From contig NC_045128.1 in assembly GCF_007655135.1 (NCBI RefSeq), forward strand, positions 40,747,885-40,811,884: a stretch of DNA of 64,000 nt, given 5' to 3'. The stretch is from Punica granatum. Its lineage: Eukaryota > Streptophyta > Magnoliopsida > Myrtales > Lythraceae. Shown here one piece after another: positions 1 to 10,913 of this stretch. The stretch's first letter is position 1; every line of letters starts with the position of its first letter. The notes below the pieces were generated by a model that saw only the letters and a program-made list of their open reading frames with translations, was not told the origin of the DNA and searched no databases. The translations under genes and the position numbers were made by a program.

Positions 1-212
1 TGCCTAAAAAAAAGCATTTCATTTTCTTCCATGTCCCTATCTATTTAATGGAAATTTTCTATCCCCCGATCGCTGATTTTAAAAAATAAATAAATAAAAA
101 GAGAGAGAGAAATCAACAAAGATCAGTAGGGCTAAAACCATTTATTTAATTGATTGTTGTTGCTAGGATGTGTTATCTGCTCCATTAGTCATTCTAAATC
201 AGCAAAAAAACT

Positions 213-233
213 GAGAGAGAGAGAGAGAGAGAT
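213..233 (+). repeat. GA microsatellite in the 5' leader
   Basis: A pure GA dinucleotide tract runs almost up to the ATG at 234, separated only by the bases of 'gat'. Such GA/CT tracts are common in plant 5' leaders and can bind GAGA-type BASIC PENTACYSTEINE factors; that role here is inference. Confidence 0.8.
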
Positions 234-1924
234 ATGGAGGAATTTCTTGACTCGCCCGGGAAAGAAGAGGGAGAGATGACAATGCCCTTGTGGAGGATGC
301 TTGTGGAGAAGGACTGGGACCTCTTGCAGTCCATCCACCCTAGGAACATGGACATGAGAGGCACCAAGATGCTCAAAGACCTCCTCGTTGAGAGCGGCCC
401 CGCCCTCATTGCAATGAAGGGCCTTCCGCGCACTGGCAAGACCTTCTGTGCATCCGATATAGCCAGCGGCCTCAGATGCGCAAACCTGAACTTTGACGAT
501 GTCCGAACCTGCACCCAACAGACTCACCAGCAGCACCTGCTCTTCTCAGCTGAACCCAAGCTAGAATCCGCATCAGCCCACAACGACGACCTGGATGAGC
601 TGTCGTACCGAGCCCTCTCGACCCAACTGCTTCTCGGCCATGATGTAGTGGTTGACAGCCCCCTCGCGAGCCCTGCAGTAAGTAGCGAGCTGCTAGACCT
701 TGCTGTTTCTAATAATGTCCCACTCATCATCGTCGAGTGCACAGTGTTTAGCAAGTCTACATGGGGTAAGTTAATGGCACAAAATCCTAAAAACAAACCT
801 GATTTATCGTATTTTTCCAGTAACCTTGAGGTCGGGAACCTTATGCAGGCGGCCAGCAATATTTTGATGGTGAGGACAACAACATCCCCAGGCTGCTCAT
901 AAACACAGCACAGGACCGCTTCGATACAGATGGCTTGAACGAAGTCATACTGAAATTCATCTTGCTCTACAAGCAGAATATTGGAGCCAATTGCAAGGTC
1001 ACTGCCTCTTCAGCCAATGAATCGGGAAGAGAGGGAGGGAAGCTGAAGCGGCATTTTAGCGATTGCCAGCCACTGGTTTTCGTCCCTGAAGGAAGTAATA
1101 ATGATAAGGATGCCCCCGCTGCTGCAGCTTCCAGTTGCAGAATATGCCTTCAACCAATCACAGGATCATCATACAACTGCCCTCAATGTGGTTTCGGTGC
1201 ACACCAGTCATGTATCGACCTGCCCCAGTACACAAGATTTCCTCTCCACATTCACCCACTCGGGCTCTACGTGCTGTCCTATTCCAATGACTCCGAAGAA
1301 GACATCAACTGTATTGTTTGCAATAGTGCCAAAAGCGGACCAATCTACAGATGCTGGCAGTGCTACGGGGTCTTTGTCCACCACAAATGCGCCCAGTTAT
1401 CCCATGAGCTGAAGCATCCATGCCATGAGCATCCCCTGAAGCTAGATGCCTACGACTTGTTCCCCTCAAGAAACCAATTCACATGCCGTGCTTGTGGTCA
1501 CAAAGGAGGCAAAATCTCTTATGGTTGTTCGGCCTGTAAACTCAAGCTCCATTTGACTTGTGCATTGGACTTGCCACACGAGGTTGAGTATAAATGCGCC
1601 CAGCGCCATCCCCTTGTTCTTGCCTCTCCTCCTAAAGATAATAAATATGATGAGTATTACTGTGATGTCTGTGAGGAAGAGAGGCACGGGGACTACTGGA
1701 TTTATTACTGTGCCAGCTGCGAGTTTCATGCTCACCTGAACTGTGTGAATCCCGAGATTCAGGCTTACGACATGGCAAAGGCTGATAACTCCCCTTATAG
1801 TACATCTGATGGAGAGTTCGAGCATAGGTCTGATGATGATGATGATAAGCATTGGTCTGATCATGATCTTGATGAACATGATGATGATTATTTGCTGCAG
1901 AATGATGATGATGATAGTGAATAA
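234..1924 (+). CDS. P-loop kinase-like domain fused to DC1 (Cys/His-rich C1) domains, intact copy
   Basis: Model: exons 234-765 and 849-1924, with an 83-nt intron (GTAAG donor at 766, TTATGCAG acceptor). This joins the two open frames and gives 535 aa. The other candidate acceptor (CAG at about 820) leads to a stop. Visible: Walker A GLPRTGKT (residues 63-70); DDVR (88-91) in the place where polynucleotide-kinase/AAA_33-type proteins carry a substrate-side Asp; a hydrophobic strand ending in DSP (141-143). A linker follows, then from Cys274 to about 490 four Cys/His units of plant DC1 type, such as CDVCEEERHGDYWIYYC. The last ~45 residues are Asp/Glu-rich. DC1 domains bind zinc and are linked to stress and defence proteins. 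The kinase half looks able to bind nucleotide, but its substrate is unknown. It is the first of three tandem copies and the only one with no break. The splice model is inferred. Confidence 0.85.
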
Positions 1925-2884
1925 AAATAACAAAAGGGGTGGCTTTGAGAAGCATGAAGTGACTACCGAATCCTGAAGGATTTCCTTCGAGTTCAAGCCA
2001 GCACAATCTTCGTACAGTAACTCGCAATTTATACAAATTCTTTTACCAGAATCAAAGATACAGAGCTACCATTCACCCCTGTTCTGTGACCAATCTCCTA
2101 TATTTGTATTTTCAAGCACGTTTAATTTTCTTTGTTTCCGTACTTCATATTGTTTTGTCTGAACTAGAAACTCGTCCGTATTTTAATGATCATTTGATGC
2201 GCACTCATACTCGTTTACTTCTTTAACAATATGAGGAATTAAATCAGGCCACTGTGAGCATTACATTCTCATTAAAGGCCAGCTTTGCAGCTATCTTATT
2301 GATGGTAGGATCAACGTTCTCATGTGAATAGTAATCAACCAAGAATTTGATCATACTAGACAATTTCTTCAATCTGCATCAGCATATGATATCGACAAAT
2401 ATGATAGCATGGACAAACTGATGTCTTCAATATCTGAGGAAGACCTGCTGTTCACTGAAGCTGCTTTATCTAGACAGGCTTTAAGATTGTGGCCTATGGG
2501 CTATGGCCCTTTCTTCCTTGTGAGTGTAAACGCGATGTCCTCTCAAGCATGCCAGAATTGAAGTGCACAGCTCATTCGAGCATCATAATTGCAGAGTAGA
2601 TTGTCTGTTGCGCTTTGCCAATTTGCAGGAGAATGAAATCGAACGTGTGAGTTGTGACGCGTTCATCCTAAAAGAAAAACACCGGATTAAGAAAAGAGTC
2701 ATGCGGAGCATGTTGTTCACATTGTAGAGAGGACAAAGCTGCAGCCTGTAGGACTAAGACTAATTCCTACTCATTGAATAATGTTAAATATTACAAGGTT
2801 TTTTAAGTATTTGTATCAGGCAGCCTGCTGATATGCGCAGCACCAGGGACAAGCTAGGTGAGGGTGAAGAGAGGAGAAGAGATC
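1925..2884. other. Intergenic spacer between DC1-fusion copies 1 and 2
   Basis: This holds the 3' UTR of the first copy and the promoter of the second. No further coding frame, RNA gene or clear repeat was seen. Confidence 0.6.
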
Positions 2885-4445
2885 ATGGAGAGTTTTATAT
2901 CGCAGTTCTGGAAGGTGCTGGCCGAGAAAGATTGGGACTTGGTAGACTCACTTGACACGCGACTCTTGAAGCATGGCCGAAGAAAGCGCCTACAGCTGTC
3001 ACTTGTCGACGGTGGACCCCTCATAATAGCCACCAGGGGCCTTCCTTGCACCGGGAAGAGCGAGCGCGCCTCCACCATAGCCAATGCCCTCCGGTGCACC
3101 CACCTCAACCTCGATGACATCTTAACTGCCACTGACAGATCGCTCTCAACGTCCCTCCCTGAATCCACAGCCAATACCGACCAGTGCCTCCTCCATGACG
3201 CCTCGTACGAGATACTTACTTTACCAGATGGCCTCCACCCAGCTGGCTCAGGGCCACGACGTCATTATCGACAGCCCTCTCTCTCACCGTGCCCACCTTG
3301 ATAAGCTGCTCGATCTCGCGGACTCAACAGGTACACCACTTATTGCCATTGAGTGCAGACTGGCCATAAAGGCTTCGTGGATCCGGCGGCTCAGGGCACG
3401 GAGAGAGAGAGATGCTTTGCCATCCTCACCGTATGCTATGAAGGACTTAAAGAACAGGAGCTGCGATTATGATATAAATGACGTCCCCAAGCTCATCATC
3501 AACAGTCAGAATGGACTTGCCGAAGAGGATATGGATGAGGTCGTACTCCAATTCATCTTGCTCCAGAAGCGCAACCTGAGACCTAACTGCAGGCCTAAGT
3601 GGCCTTTAGGCAATATATTGCAAAGAGAGGCGAAACATGGAGGAGAAACGGAGGCAAGGCGACCCTTCAGCCACTACCATCCTTTGGCTTTTGACTCTAA
3701 AAGAAGCAAGGACAGCTGCAGGATTTGCCTTCTACCCATCTAGGAATCATCATCATATTGCTGCTCTCAATGCGACTTCTCGACACATAAGTCGTGCGTT
3801 GAGCTGCCCCAGAATATAAAATTTCCATTCCACCTTCACCTGCTCGCCCTCTCTGTGCTGTCCTATGCGACTGAAAATGTTACCTGTATCATTTGTAATG
3901 GTACGGGCGATCCAGGACCCATCTACAGATGTTGGCTGTGCGATGACTTGTACGTCTACCATGAATGTGCCAAAGTGCCTCATGAGGTACGGCACCACTG
4001 CCACAAACACTCCCTGAAGCTCCAAACCTACAAATCTTCCCAGAACCGGAACCAATTCATGTGCCGTGCTTGCGGTATCAATGGTGATGATATCTCATAT
4101 GGTTGTGCAGAGTGTAAACTGAAGCTTCACAGGTTTTGTACTTTTCATTTACCTACCCATGTCGAGTATCGATGTCCTCAGCGCCACCCCCTTGTCCTCA
4201 CTCCTCCTACTAAAAGTCGTTTGGTGGAATATTATTGCGACATCTGCGAGGAAGAGAGGCACCCTGAATACTGGATTTATTATTGTGAAAGCTGCGAGTA
4301 TCACGCCCACATATGGACCAAAATTCATCCAGCAAAAAACTACGATTGTTTTCATTATGAGGAGGATTATGTGGGTGAAGATGATGTCATCCCAGGAGAC
4401 GTATTCATTATGATGTTTGGAGATAAAATGGGGATTTCATGTTGA
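2885..4445 (+). pseudogene. Broken second copy of the P-loop kinase-DC1 fusion
   Basis: The ATG at 2885 opens a frame collinear with the first copy, without needing its intron. Walker A GLPCTGKS is at residues 52-59 and LDDI follows where copy 1 has FDDV. Two breaks are visible. First, a 4-bp tandem duplication (ACTT twice, 3214-3221) shifts the frame just before the segment ending in IIDSP. Second, a TAG at 3741-3743 lies in the downstream frame directly after the first DC1 zinc motif (CRICLLPI). Beyond the stop the same frame continues to 4445 with well-preserved DC1 units (CIICNG, CRACGI, CDICEEERHPEYWIYYC). No GT-AG intron removes either break without deleting conserved sequence. The acidic tail of copy 1 is short or absent here. 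Preserved zinc ligands on both sides suggest recent inactivation. A sequencing error is possible for each break but less likely for both. Confidence 0.85.
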
Positions 4446-5056
4446 GAGTAAATCGATGTTGAGAGCTTATTATAAGGCGCGGCAACAGCACTAGGATGTT
4501 GTGAGTATGTCATATGAGTTTGAGAGGAAGTTTGAGGGTTCAGGTTTGCTATTTTGATTTAGGCTTTCATGCCTTGAGCTAACTCCTCTCTTTTATACTT
4601 TCTATTATTATTGCTCAATAAGAAGTTAATGCCGACCCTTCTTTGCCTGTGAACATTGTTTTTACCACATATATCTTCTGTGCAATTTTTTCTCTTTTCC
4701 GCTAATCTTCATTGTTTCTTGAGACAATTCCCGACAGTACTTGCAGCTACATCCAGACTTCGTGGAATTTTACATATGTCCACATTATTGGTAGGTAGGG
4801 AAGGTGACTAAGTCCATATTAGGTGGCCTCTATCGTTATTAAATCAACGAACGAATATAGGTTATGCTCACCCATGCATGTGTGAATGATCGTCAAACAA
4901 CCATAGCTTATGTTTTCTGTTAATTTTAAGGACCTAATTGACCTGGTGACAGCGTTCACATATAACGACCTGCAGATCCATCCATACAATAGATAGATGG
5001 TGATGTGAGGCTGCTCAAGGTTCAAAGACTGCCTAAACAGCTCTGATCTCTCTTTC
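4446..5056. other. Intergenic spacer between DC1-fusion copies 2 and 3
   Basis: AT-rich 3' flank of copy 2 and promoter of copy 3. No gene or repeat recognised. Confidence 0.6.
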
Positions 5057-5064
5057 TATATAAG
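5057..5064 (+). promoter_or_regulatory. TATA box of the third DC1-fusion copy
   Basis: TATATAAG lies only about 20 nt before the ATG at 5084. A start site some 30 nt downstream would fall at or beyond that ATG, so the in-frame ATG at 5114 would be the better initiator if the copy is transcribed. Confidence 0.5.
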
Positions 5065-5083
5065 CGGTAAGCTCTCACATGAC

Positions 5084-6256
5084 ATGACTAGCAGAGCCGA
5101 GGGAGGTGACAATATGCAGGAGGGGCGACATTGTGCACATTGGCGTGCCATAGGGCATCAAAGTAAGGAGAACTTGGTGGGGATAGTGATAGCCATAAAC
5201 GGTTCCCCCTGCTCCGCCAAAAGCTTGCTTGCGCATGCAATATCTGTCTCTCTCCGCTGCACCCTCATCGACCTTGAGGCAGCGCGGTCCCGCGCTTCCT
5301 CCACCCTGCAGCCCCTGATGATCGCCAGTGGTTCCAATCCCGAAGCTGCTGCTAAGCTGCTCGATGACCTTTCCTTTAATGTCCTGTGGCACGTTGCTGA
5401 GACCCAGCTCCATTGCCGCCACAGCATCATCATAGATTCTCCCAGATTGAGCAGGTCCATCTCGAGAGCCTGGTGGCCCTGGCAAACACCAATTCATTGC
5501 AGATCATTCCCATGGTAATCGAGTCTCGACCCGATGACAACTCCTGGTGGCGGCACTTAGAGCAAAAGTATTCAGGCAAAAGCTCTAAACCAGAAGATAC
5601 TATTAAACCGACTGTAGAAGAAAACCGAGACGACGACTCTAATGTAGGAGATGTCAAAAGACTAACGGTCGACACAACAGCACCCATTTTTATTCAACGC
5701 AGTAAGGTGGAGAAGTTTATCGTCTTGCCTCAACATAAAGCTGCACAGTAACGTGCCAATTGAGCAACTGTCCCGCAACTGCAAGCATTGCCGGATGGCC
5801 TATGTACAGCAGGTGGTGACATCCCACCTTCCGGCCCAAGTGAATTACGCCTGCCACGAGCATGAGCTGCACCTCGAAACTTCCCATGAACTGTATGCAA
5901 ACGATAAAACGGGTACATTCCTGTGCTATGTTTGTGCTGGTTACTGCGATTATGTGTACTACTGCTGCAGGAAGACCTCCTGCGATCTCATAATGCATGC
6001 CAAGTGTGCTCTCAACTTACCTCTCACCATCAACCACGAGTGCCACCAACATCCTCTAGGCCTGGCACCACGTTATTCGGCTTCTCTGAGAGTCTATGCG
6101 GACGATGACTACTGGTGCGATGTGTGCGAAAAGCAGAGAGATCCACGTTTCTGGATCTTCTACTGCGCAGAAAGCGAGTACCCCGCTCACTTCCAATGTG
6201 CGATTCCCGAATTTTTCTGGTCTTGCGACTTGGTTATATATGATTACCCATATTAA
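5084..6256 (+). pseudogene. Degenerate third copy of the P-loop kinase-DC1 fusion
   Basis: The frame from 5084 (or ATG 5114) lacks the N-terminal ~30 residues of copies 1 and 2. Its P-loop reads GSPCSAKS (residues 40-47 from 5084): the Gly before Lys is Ala, and the LNxDD motif is replaced by LIDLEAAR. Frame 5084 ends at 5518. Similarity to the other copies moves to another frame at about 5447-5460, just after IIIDSP, which fits loss of one base. That frame stops at 5751, and the DC1 part (CKHC, CYVC, CDVCEKQRDPRFWIFYC) is open in a third frame from about 5752 to 6256. The second change could be an unrecognised intron or another frameshift. DC1 zinc ligands remain mostly intact while the kinase half is eroded. 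Least likely of the three copies to be functional. Confidence 0.75.
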
Positions 6257-6470
6257 TATTGTAATGTTTGAAATCATGCTTGCTTTTCTAATAAATCTAT
6301 TTTTTTCCCAGTTCCCCTTGAGAATGTAGACTACGACTACGTAATTGTATCTCTTCCTGATAGTTGAGACATGTCAATGTTTGAGAACTATTTCATAATA
6401 AAAGAGGACTCGGGGATCTATTTGCAAAAAAAGAAAGTTACCTCATCAGCTTTTCCTTCTTCCCCGCGGC

Positions 6471-6770
6471 CTTTACATATAAACTGGAGGCGGCGCCCTA
6501 ACGACGGCGCACGGAGGGTTTTGCGAGCTCTGCCGCCGCAGAGGGAGAGAGAGAAGACGGAGGAGGGAGGACGGAGAACTTGAAGCGGCGAAGTCATTCA
6601 AACGTGTGGATACAGCAAGGAGTCCTGAGGGGATCGTGATGTTTCCCAAATTTCTCAAGATAGTTTTCAATCTGAATTGAATCGACGTCGCTGCTCGTTC
6701 TCGTTCCTCTTCAATCTCTCGATCCCTCTTCCTCTCCTGTCTCTTCGATCTTTGGCTGGTGAGTTGCTCT
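6471..6770 (+). other. Gene-like leader region without a coding frame
   Basis: A TATA-like ACATATAAAC (about 6475) is followed by GC- and purine-rich sequence with GAGA tracts, CT-rich leader sequence and a good 5' splice site (GCTG|GTGAGT at about 6759). This is typical of a plant 5' UTR exon and first intron. No conserved coding exon was found downstream before the NAC gene, so it may be a noncoding transcription unit or the remnant of a lost gene. The assignment is inferred from composition. Confidence 0.35.
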
Positions 6771-7420
6771 CTGTTCCCTCTGGGGCCTTGTGATGGTGTA
6801 TGGATTACGAATCTGAAGGCTCAGTTGCCACTCTGCCCGAGGGCTCTCTCCCGCCCTGTTAGGAGTATGCTGTTCCTGCCTTTGAAATTTCGATTCCCTG
6901 ACAATTTATTGCTGAAAGCAACTAGAATTGGGAAAAAGGCAAAGTTTTTTTAGCGTTAGTGTTATCAGATTTCTTGCCCGACTTCCGAGACTTGAGTAAA
7001 GTTTCTGTAATTCTCGTACAAATTTCATATTTTTCTCCGTGTAAAAGGAAACTCCTTTCAACCCCCGAGAGTTGTTTCCATGTCAGATACTTCAAAAAAG
7101 GTCCTTTTTTTTATTATCTTGCTGTCCGACAAGAAAAGATTTATGAAACTTTAGTTGCGTATGTTTCTTTGTTCTGGGATGAGATACTGCCTGTTGTAAT
7201 GGATGGACAGATGTTCGACTGTTGCCAGCAGTCGACGGGAAAGGGAAATGAATGGGGATAGAAAATTTGAATTGAGAAATAAGTGGACAACGAGGGTTCA
7301 GTTGAGTAGTTTGTGATCTGTACTGCTTGCTATCCTCTCCAAATACGTCTGGCTTGTTATTATGCCCGAATACCTCCGGCTTGCTCTGTTCCTTCAGGCA
7401 TGATAATGGTGCAGTTCATA

Positions 7421-8567
7421 TTTGAGGCCCTTGTTACTCTGCTTCAGTTCTGAGTTCTTGCTATTCCGAAGTTCTGGAAAATTTCTTATGACAAAGCTTT
7501 GAAAAAGACAAAGGATTAGAAATTTTTCCTACCCATGTCGGCATGCTTCTTACCGGATTTGTTGCTCATAGTTCTTGATAATATGTCGTCGATTCTATAT
7601 ATTCCAGCCGATAAAACGACTTCTCATTGCAATCAGAGAAATTCTTTCGATGGATTTGGTTTGCATATTTTTGGAAAAATTGCCCCACTCATTTTTCTTT
7701 CACTGCATATGTTTGTTTAGAATCAAATTGGTGCTTTTTGGTGTGGGGAGTGAGTTCCTCCAGATTTTGATCATTTCTTGGAAAACTATTCCTCCTTCAA
7801 TGTCCTGTTTCAGAGATATGGAAAAAAAAATTAGATAAGCAAGGATACCAATAAGCCTCCCCTCCTTTGAGTTTAGATGTTGCAATGCAGTTTTTCAGTT
7901 TCTTGTTTTCTAAATATGCCTCTAGCATCCAATTGGTGCCTTTTCATGAGATTCACTTGAAGAGTTTCTCTTGAAACAATTAACTTGTTAGCAGCTCCCT
8001 ATCGTGCACCCTTTACAATGGTGCATTAGCAAGTTGGTCCATTCCGTGGAGTATAAGTTCTTAAAAGATCATTGCAGAACCATATCTTACTGGGAGTTCT
8101 GATGTTTCAAAAGCAGGAATGCTGCTACAGTGCTTTCCAACGCAGAAGAATTGTTCATTATCTTGATTAAATGTGATGGTCTTTGAGTTGATGGTTTCTC
8201 CAGTGGCAATATGGTCATATAAAGGAGCCCGCTTATTGATTCCTGAGACCATGTCTGGTAAGAAGAAAGGAATACAGAACCATATGGAATCACAGCACTG
8301 TGAAATCATGCAGTTCCGCATCGTGATCCTAGATCCTTCTCTGCTTCTTCTGATTACTTGAATCGTACCGGGCATGATATATGTACAAGACAAGAAGACA
8401 GATCCAACCTCATGGCTTGTATATTGAGTCTCTTCATATCTCCCTTTGTTTACTGATAGATGTTGCATTGCAGTACCTACCTCATGCTGATGTGTTCGAG
8501 ATGGCAAAGATCCTACCTCATGACTTGTATCACGAGTCTCTTATCTCCTTTTGTTTACTGATAGATA
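7421..8567 (+). repeat. Tandem ~1.15 kb repeat, unit A
   Basis: The block starts with TTTGAGGCCCTTG and matches the following block along its length with many small indels. Shared anchors include GCTTCAGTTCTGA and GAATGCTGCTA. Its 3' end holds two copies of a ~50-bp motif around GTTTACTGATAGAT (about 8450 and 8552). No protein frame is conserved between units, so this is noncoding duplication. Confidence 0.8.
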
Positions 8568-9600
8568 TTTGAGGGCCTTGCTTAGTCTGCTTCAGTTCTG
8601 ATTTCTTGCTATTCTGAAGTACAGAAAATTTGTTATTACAGAGCTTTGAAAAGACAAGGATTGAAAATTTTCCTGTTCATGTTTTGCGTATGAATCACGG
8701 TATTTCTGAGGAGTGCTTCTTACTGGATTTGTCACTTCATATTTCTTGATGGTCTTTTGTCGAGCTTGTGTATTCTAGCAGATCCGTGCGGCTTCTCTTT
8801 ACCATCAGAGAATTCTTTATATGGATTGGATTGCATGATTTTTGAATAATTGTCCCACTCATGTTACATTCCCCACATTTGTTCGTTTTGAATCAAATTG
8901 GTGCTTTGTAGGTATCGGGAGTCCCTTTCCTCCAGATAATGATCAATTCTTTTAAAAACAAATTTCCTCGGATGCCCTGTTACATAGGGCATGACAATAT
9001 TTGTAAATTTTCGCAGGGGCCTCTCCCCTCCTCTGGCAGAGTCTCATATGTATTGGTGGAAGTATTTCTGTTGAAAAAAACTAAGTAGTAACCCTGCAGT
9101 CTTCACCATTGTGCATAGTCAAGTCAGCCCATGCAGTGAAGATCTCAAGAGATCATCCCAGGACTTTCCCTCGTCAGAAGGATGCTTCAAAGCAGAAATG
9201 CTGCTATATTGCTTTCCGATGCAGAACAATTGTTCACCATCTTGATTAAATCTTCAAAGCGGAAGGATGTGTGTGACGTTGTTAAGTTTACGCATCTTAA
9301 GGTATCAGTTTATAGTTGAAGGGGTGCTGCTGATGGTCTTTGTGTTGATACTTACTTTGGTGGCAATGTGGTCAGGTAAACGAGGCCAAGTTATTGTTTC
9401 TTAAGGCCATATACGGTAAGAAAGGAAGACAATCGTGTGGAGTCACAGGGCATTATTAGATCAACCAGTTCATATCGCGACCCCGGTCTGCTTATGACGA
9501 TGACTTGAGTCGTATCAGGCAGGAGATATATTTGAGAAGACACCTCACAACTTGTATCGCGAGTCTCTTACCTCCCTTTGTTTACTGATAGATGTTGCAG
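8568..9600 (+). repeat. Tandem ~1.05 kb repeat, unit B
   Basis: Diverged copy of the preceding block, starting TTTGAGGGCCTTG and ending with the same GTTTACTGATAGATGTTGCAG motif seen in unit A. The order of shared blocks is the same. Divergence by substitutions and small deletions implies an old duplication. Confidence 0.8.
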
Positions 9601-9837
9601 CTGGTTCCTGTACATTCTGCGTATGAAAAGGAATAGAGGATTGTTTCCCACTTGCTCATGTATCTTGCAGTCCATCTTTACGTTGGCCGTGGAATCATAC
9701 ACAACGCATTTCTACAGGGTCCATTGAAGACCACTTCTTTGAGAGAGGAGATTATAAGGCAGAAAGCGATGTGAAACATCTGGCACGTGCCGACTGTCGG
9801 ATTAATTCTGACCAAATCGCAAGACCGATCCACCAAC

Positions 9838-9910
9838 AAAACTCAATCCGACGGCTAAGAATTTTTATCGACCGAAACTCAATCCGATGGCTAAGAATTT
9901 TTATCGACCA
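9838..9910 (+). repeat. Two-copy 36-bp tandem repeat
   Basis: Two adjacent 36-bp units built on AACTCAATCCG(A)YGGCTAAG followed by AATTTTTATCGACC, differing at two or three positions. Upstream sequence (CGGATTAATTCTGACC) is weakly related. Probably part of a decayed transposon. Confidence 0.8.
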
Positions 9911-10837
9911 TTACGCGATGCCTCTATTCCAAGTGGCATCTTGTTTGCATCTGAAGTTTCTTCCAACTCCAAAGACTTGACTGACTCTCGTTGGTGGCCC
10001 GCACGGTCAAGTAAACGACCTTGGACTTTGTCTTTAACATTTTCGGTTATTGCTATTTATTATACGACAGATTTAAATTCCTTTTTTGCATTGTTTTCCC
10101 CTACTTGTTTGACTTGGAAATCTCTCTCTCTCTGTCTTTCTCTGGAAGCTTTCCTTTTTCCATGGCAATTTGGACCACATGGAATGGAAAAATTCCTGGC
10201 CCAGTTTGCAGCACAAATTCTTTCCACACTTTCTAGAACAATTCGACATATTCACGTTCAGCTTTAGAAGCCTCCTATGCAGGAAAGACATTAATACCTC
10301 CCTCAAACAAATACAGTACGAGAATCCATGCCCGTCGTATCCGTGGAATAATTTGAAGTGATTTCATAATTTTACAGGGCATATAACATACCCATGTCAC
10401 CCATCTAAATGCGTCATCTACGCCGAACCAAACGGTGGTCATGGTTTAGATGAAGAATAATTCAGATCCCAAAAATATAGAGAGCCTATAATTGTGTCTG
10501 GAACAAGTCAAAGTATCAGCGCTGTTAAAGTTGACTTACTCACTTACTTTTTATGCATCTGGTTCACTATTTTCCCCGACATGACTGAACCTGAACATAT
10601 GATTCAGACATCAATTTTTACTCGTTCAACAAGTTGGACTCACCATGTAAATGTCAACATCATCACCGATCACCCGAAGAGATGCAGGGGATATGATGAC
10701 TCTCTTTGCATGACCTGTAAAATGTCAATATATATATATCATAAACCCATATTATTATTAATATATTCGACTTTTGACCAAAGCTCCGCTGATCCATCAT
10801 CACCCACACCCCCCGTCTTCCAACTCGCAGGTCTGTG
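9911..10837. other. Intergenic region upstream of the NAC gene
   Basis: No conserved coding frame is visible; short open frames lack codon character. The right part is presumably the NAC promoter. Confidence 0.5.
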
Positions 10838-10846
10838 TATATATAA
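10838..10846 (+). promoter_or_regulatory. TATA box of the NAC gene
   Basis: TATATATAA lies 68-76 nt before the ATG at 10914, giving room for a short leader containing AGAGAGAGATC. Confidence 0.55.
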
Positions 10847-10913
10847 CACGAAAATCATATGAAGTTTTGTATACTTCGGGAAGACACCAGCTTGAGTTAG
10901 AGAGAGATCAAAA

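Noticed and set aside
1466..2036. Minus-strand frames opposite the first DC1 gene
   Set aside because: They are mirror frames of Asp- and Cys-rich DC1 codons, with His/Ile-rich low-complexity translation and no domain.
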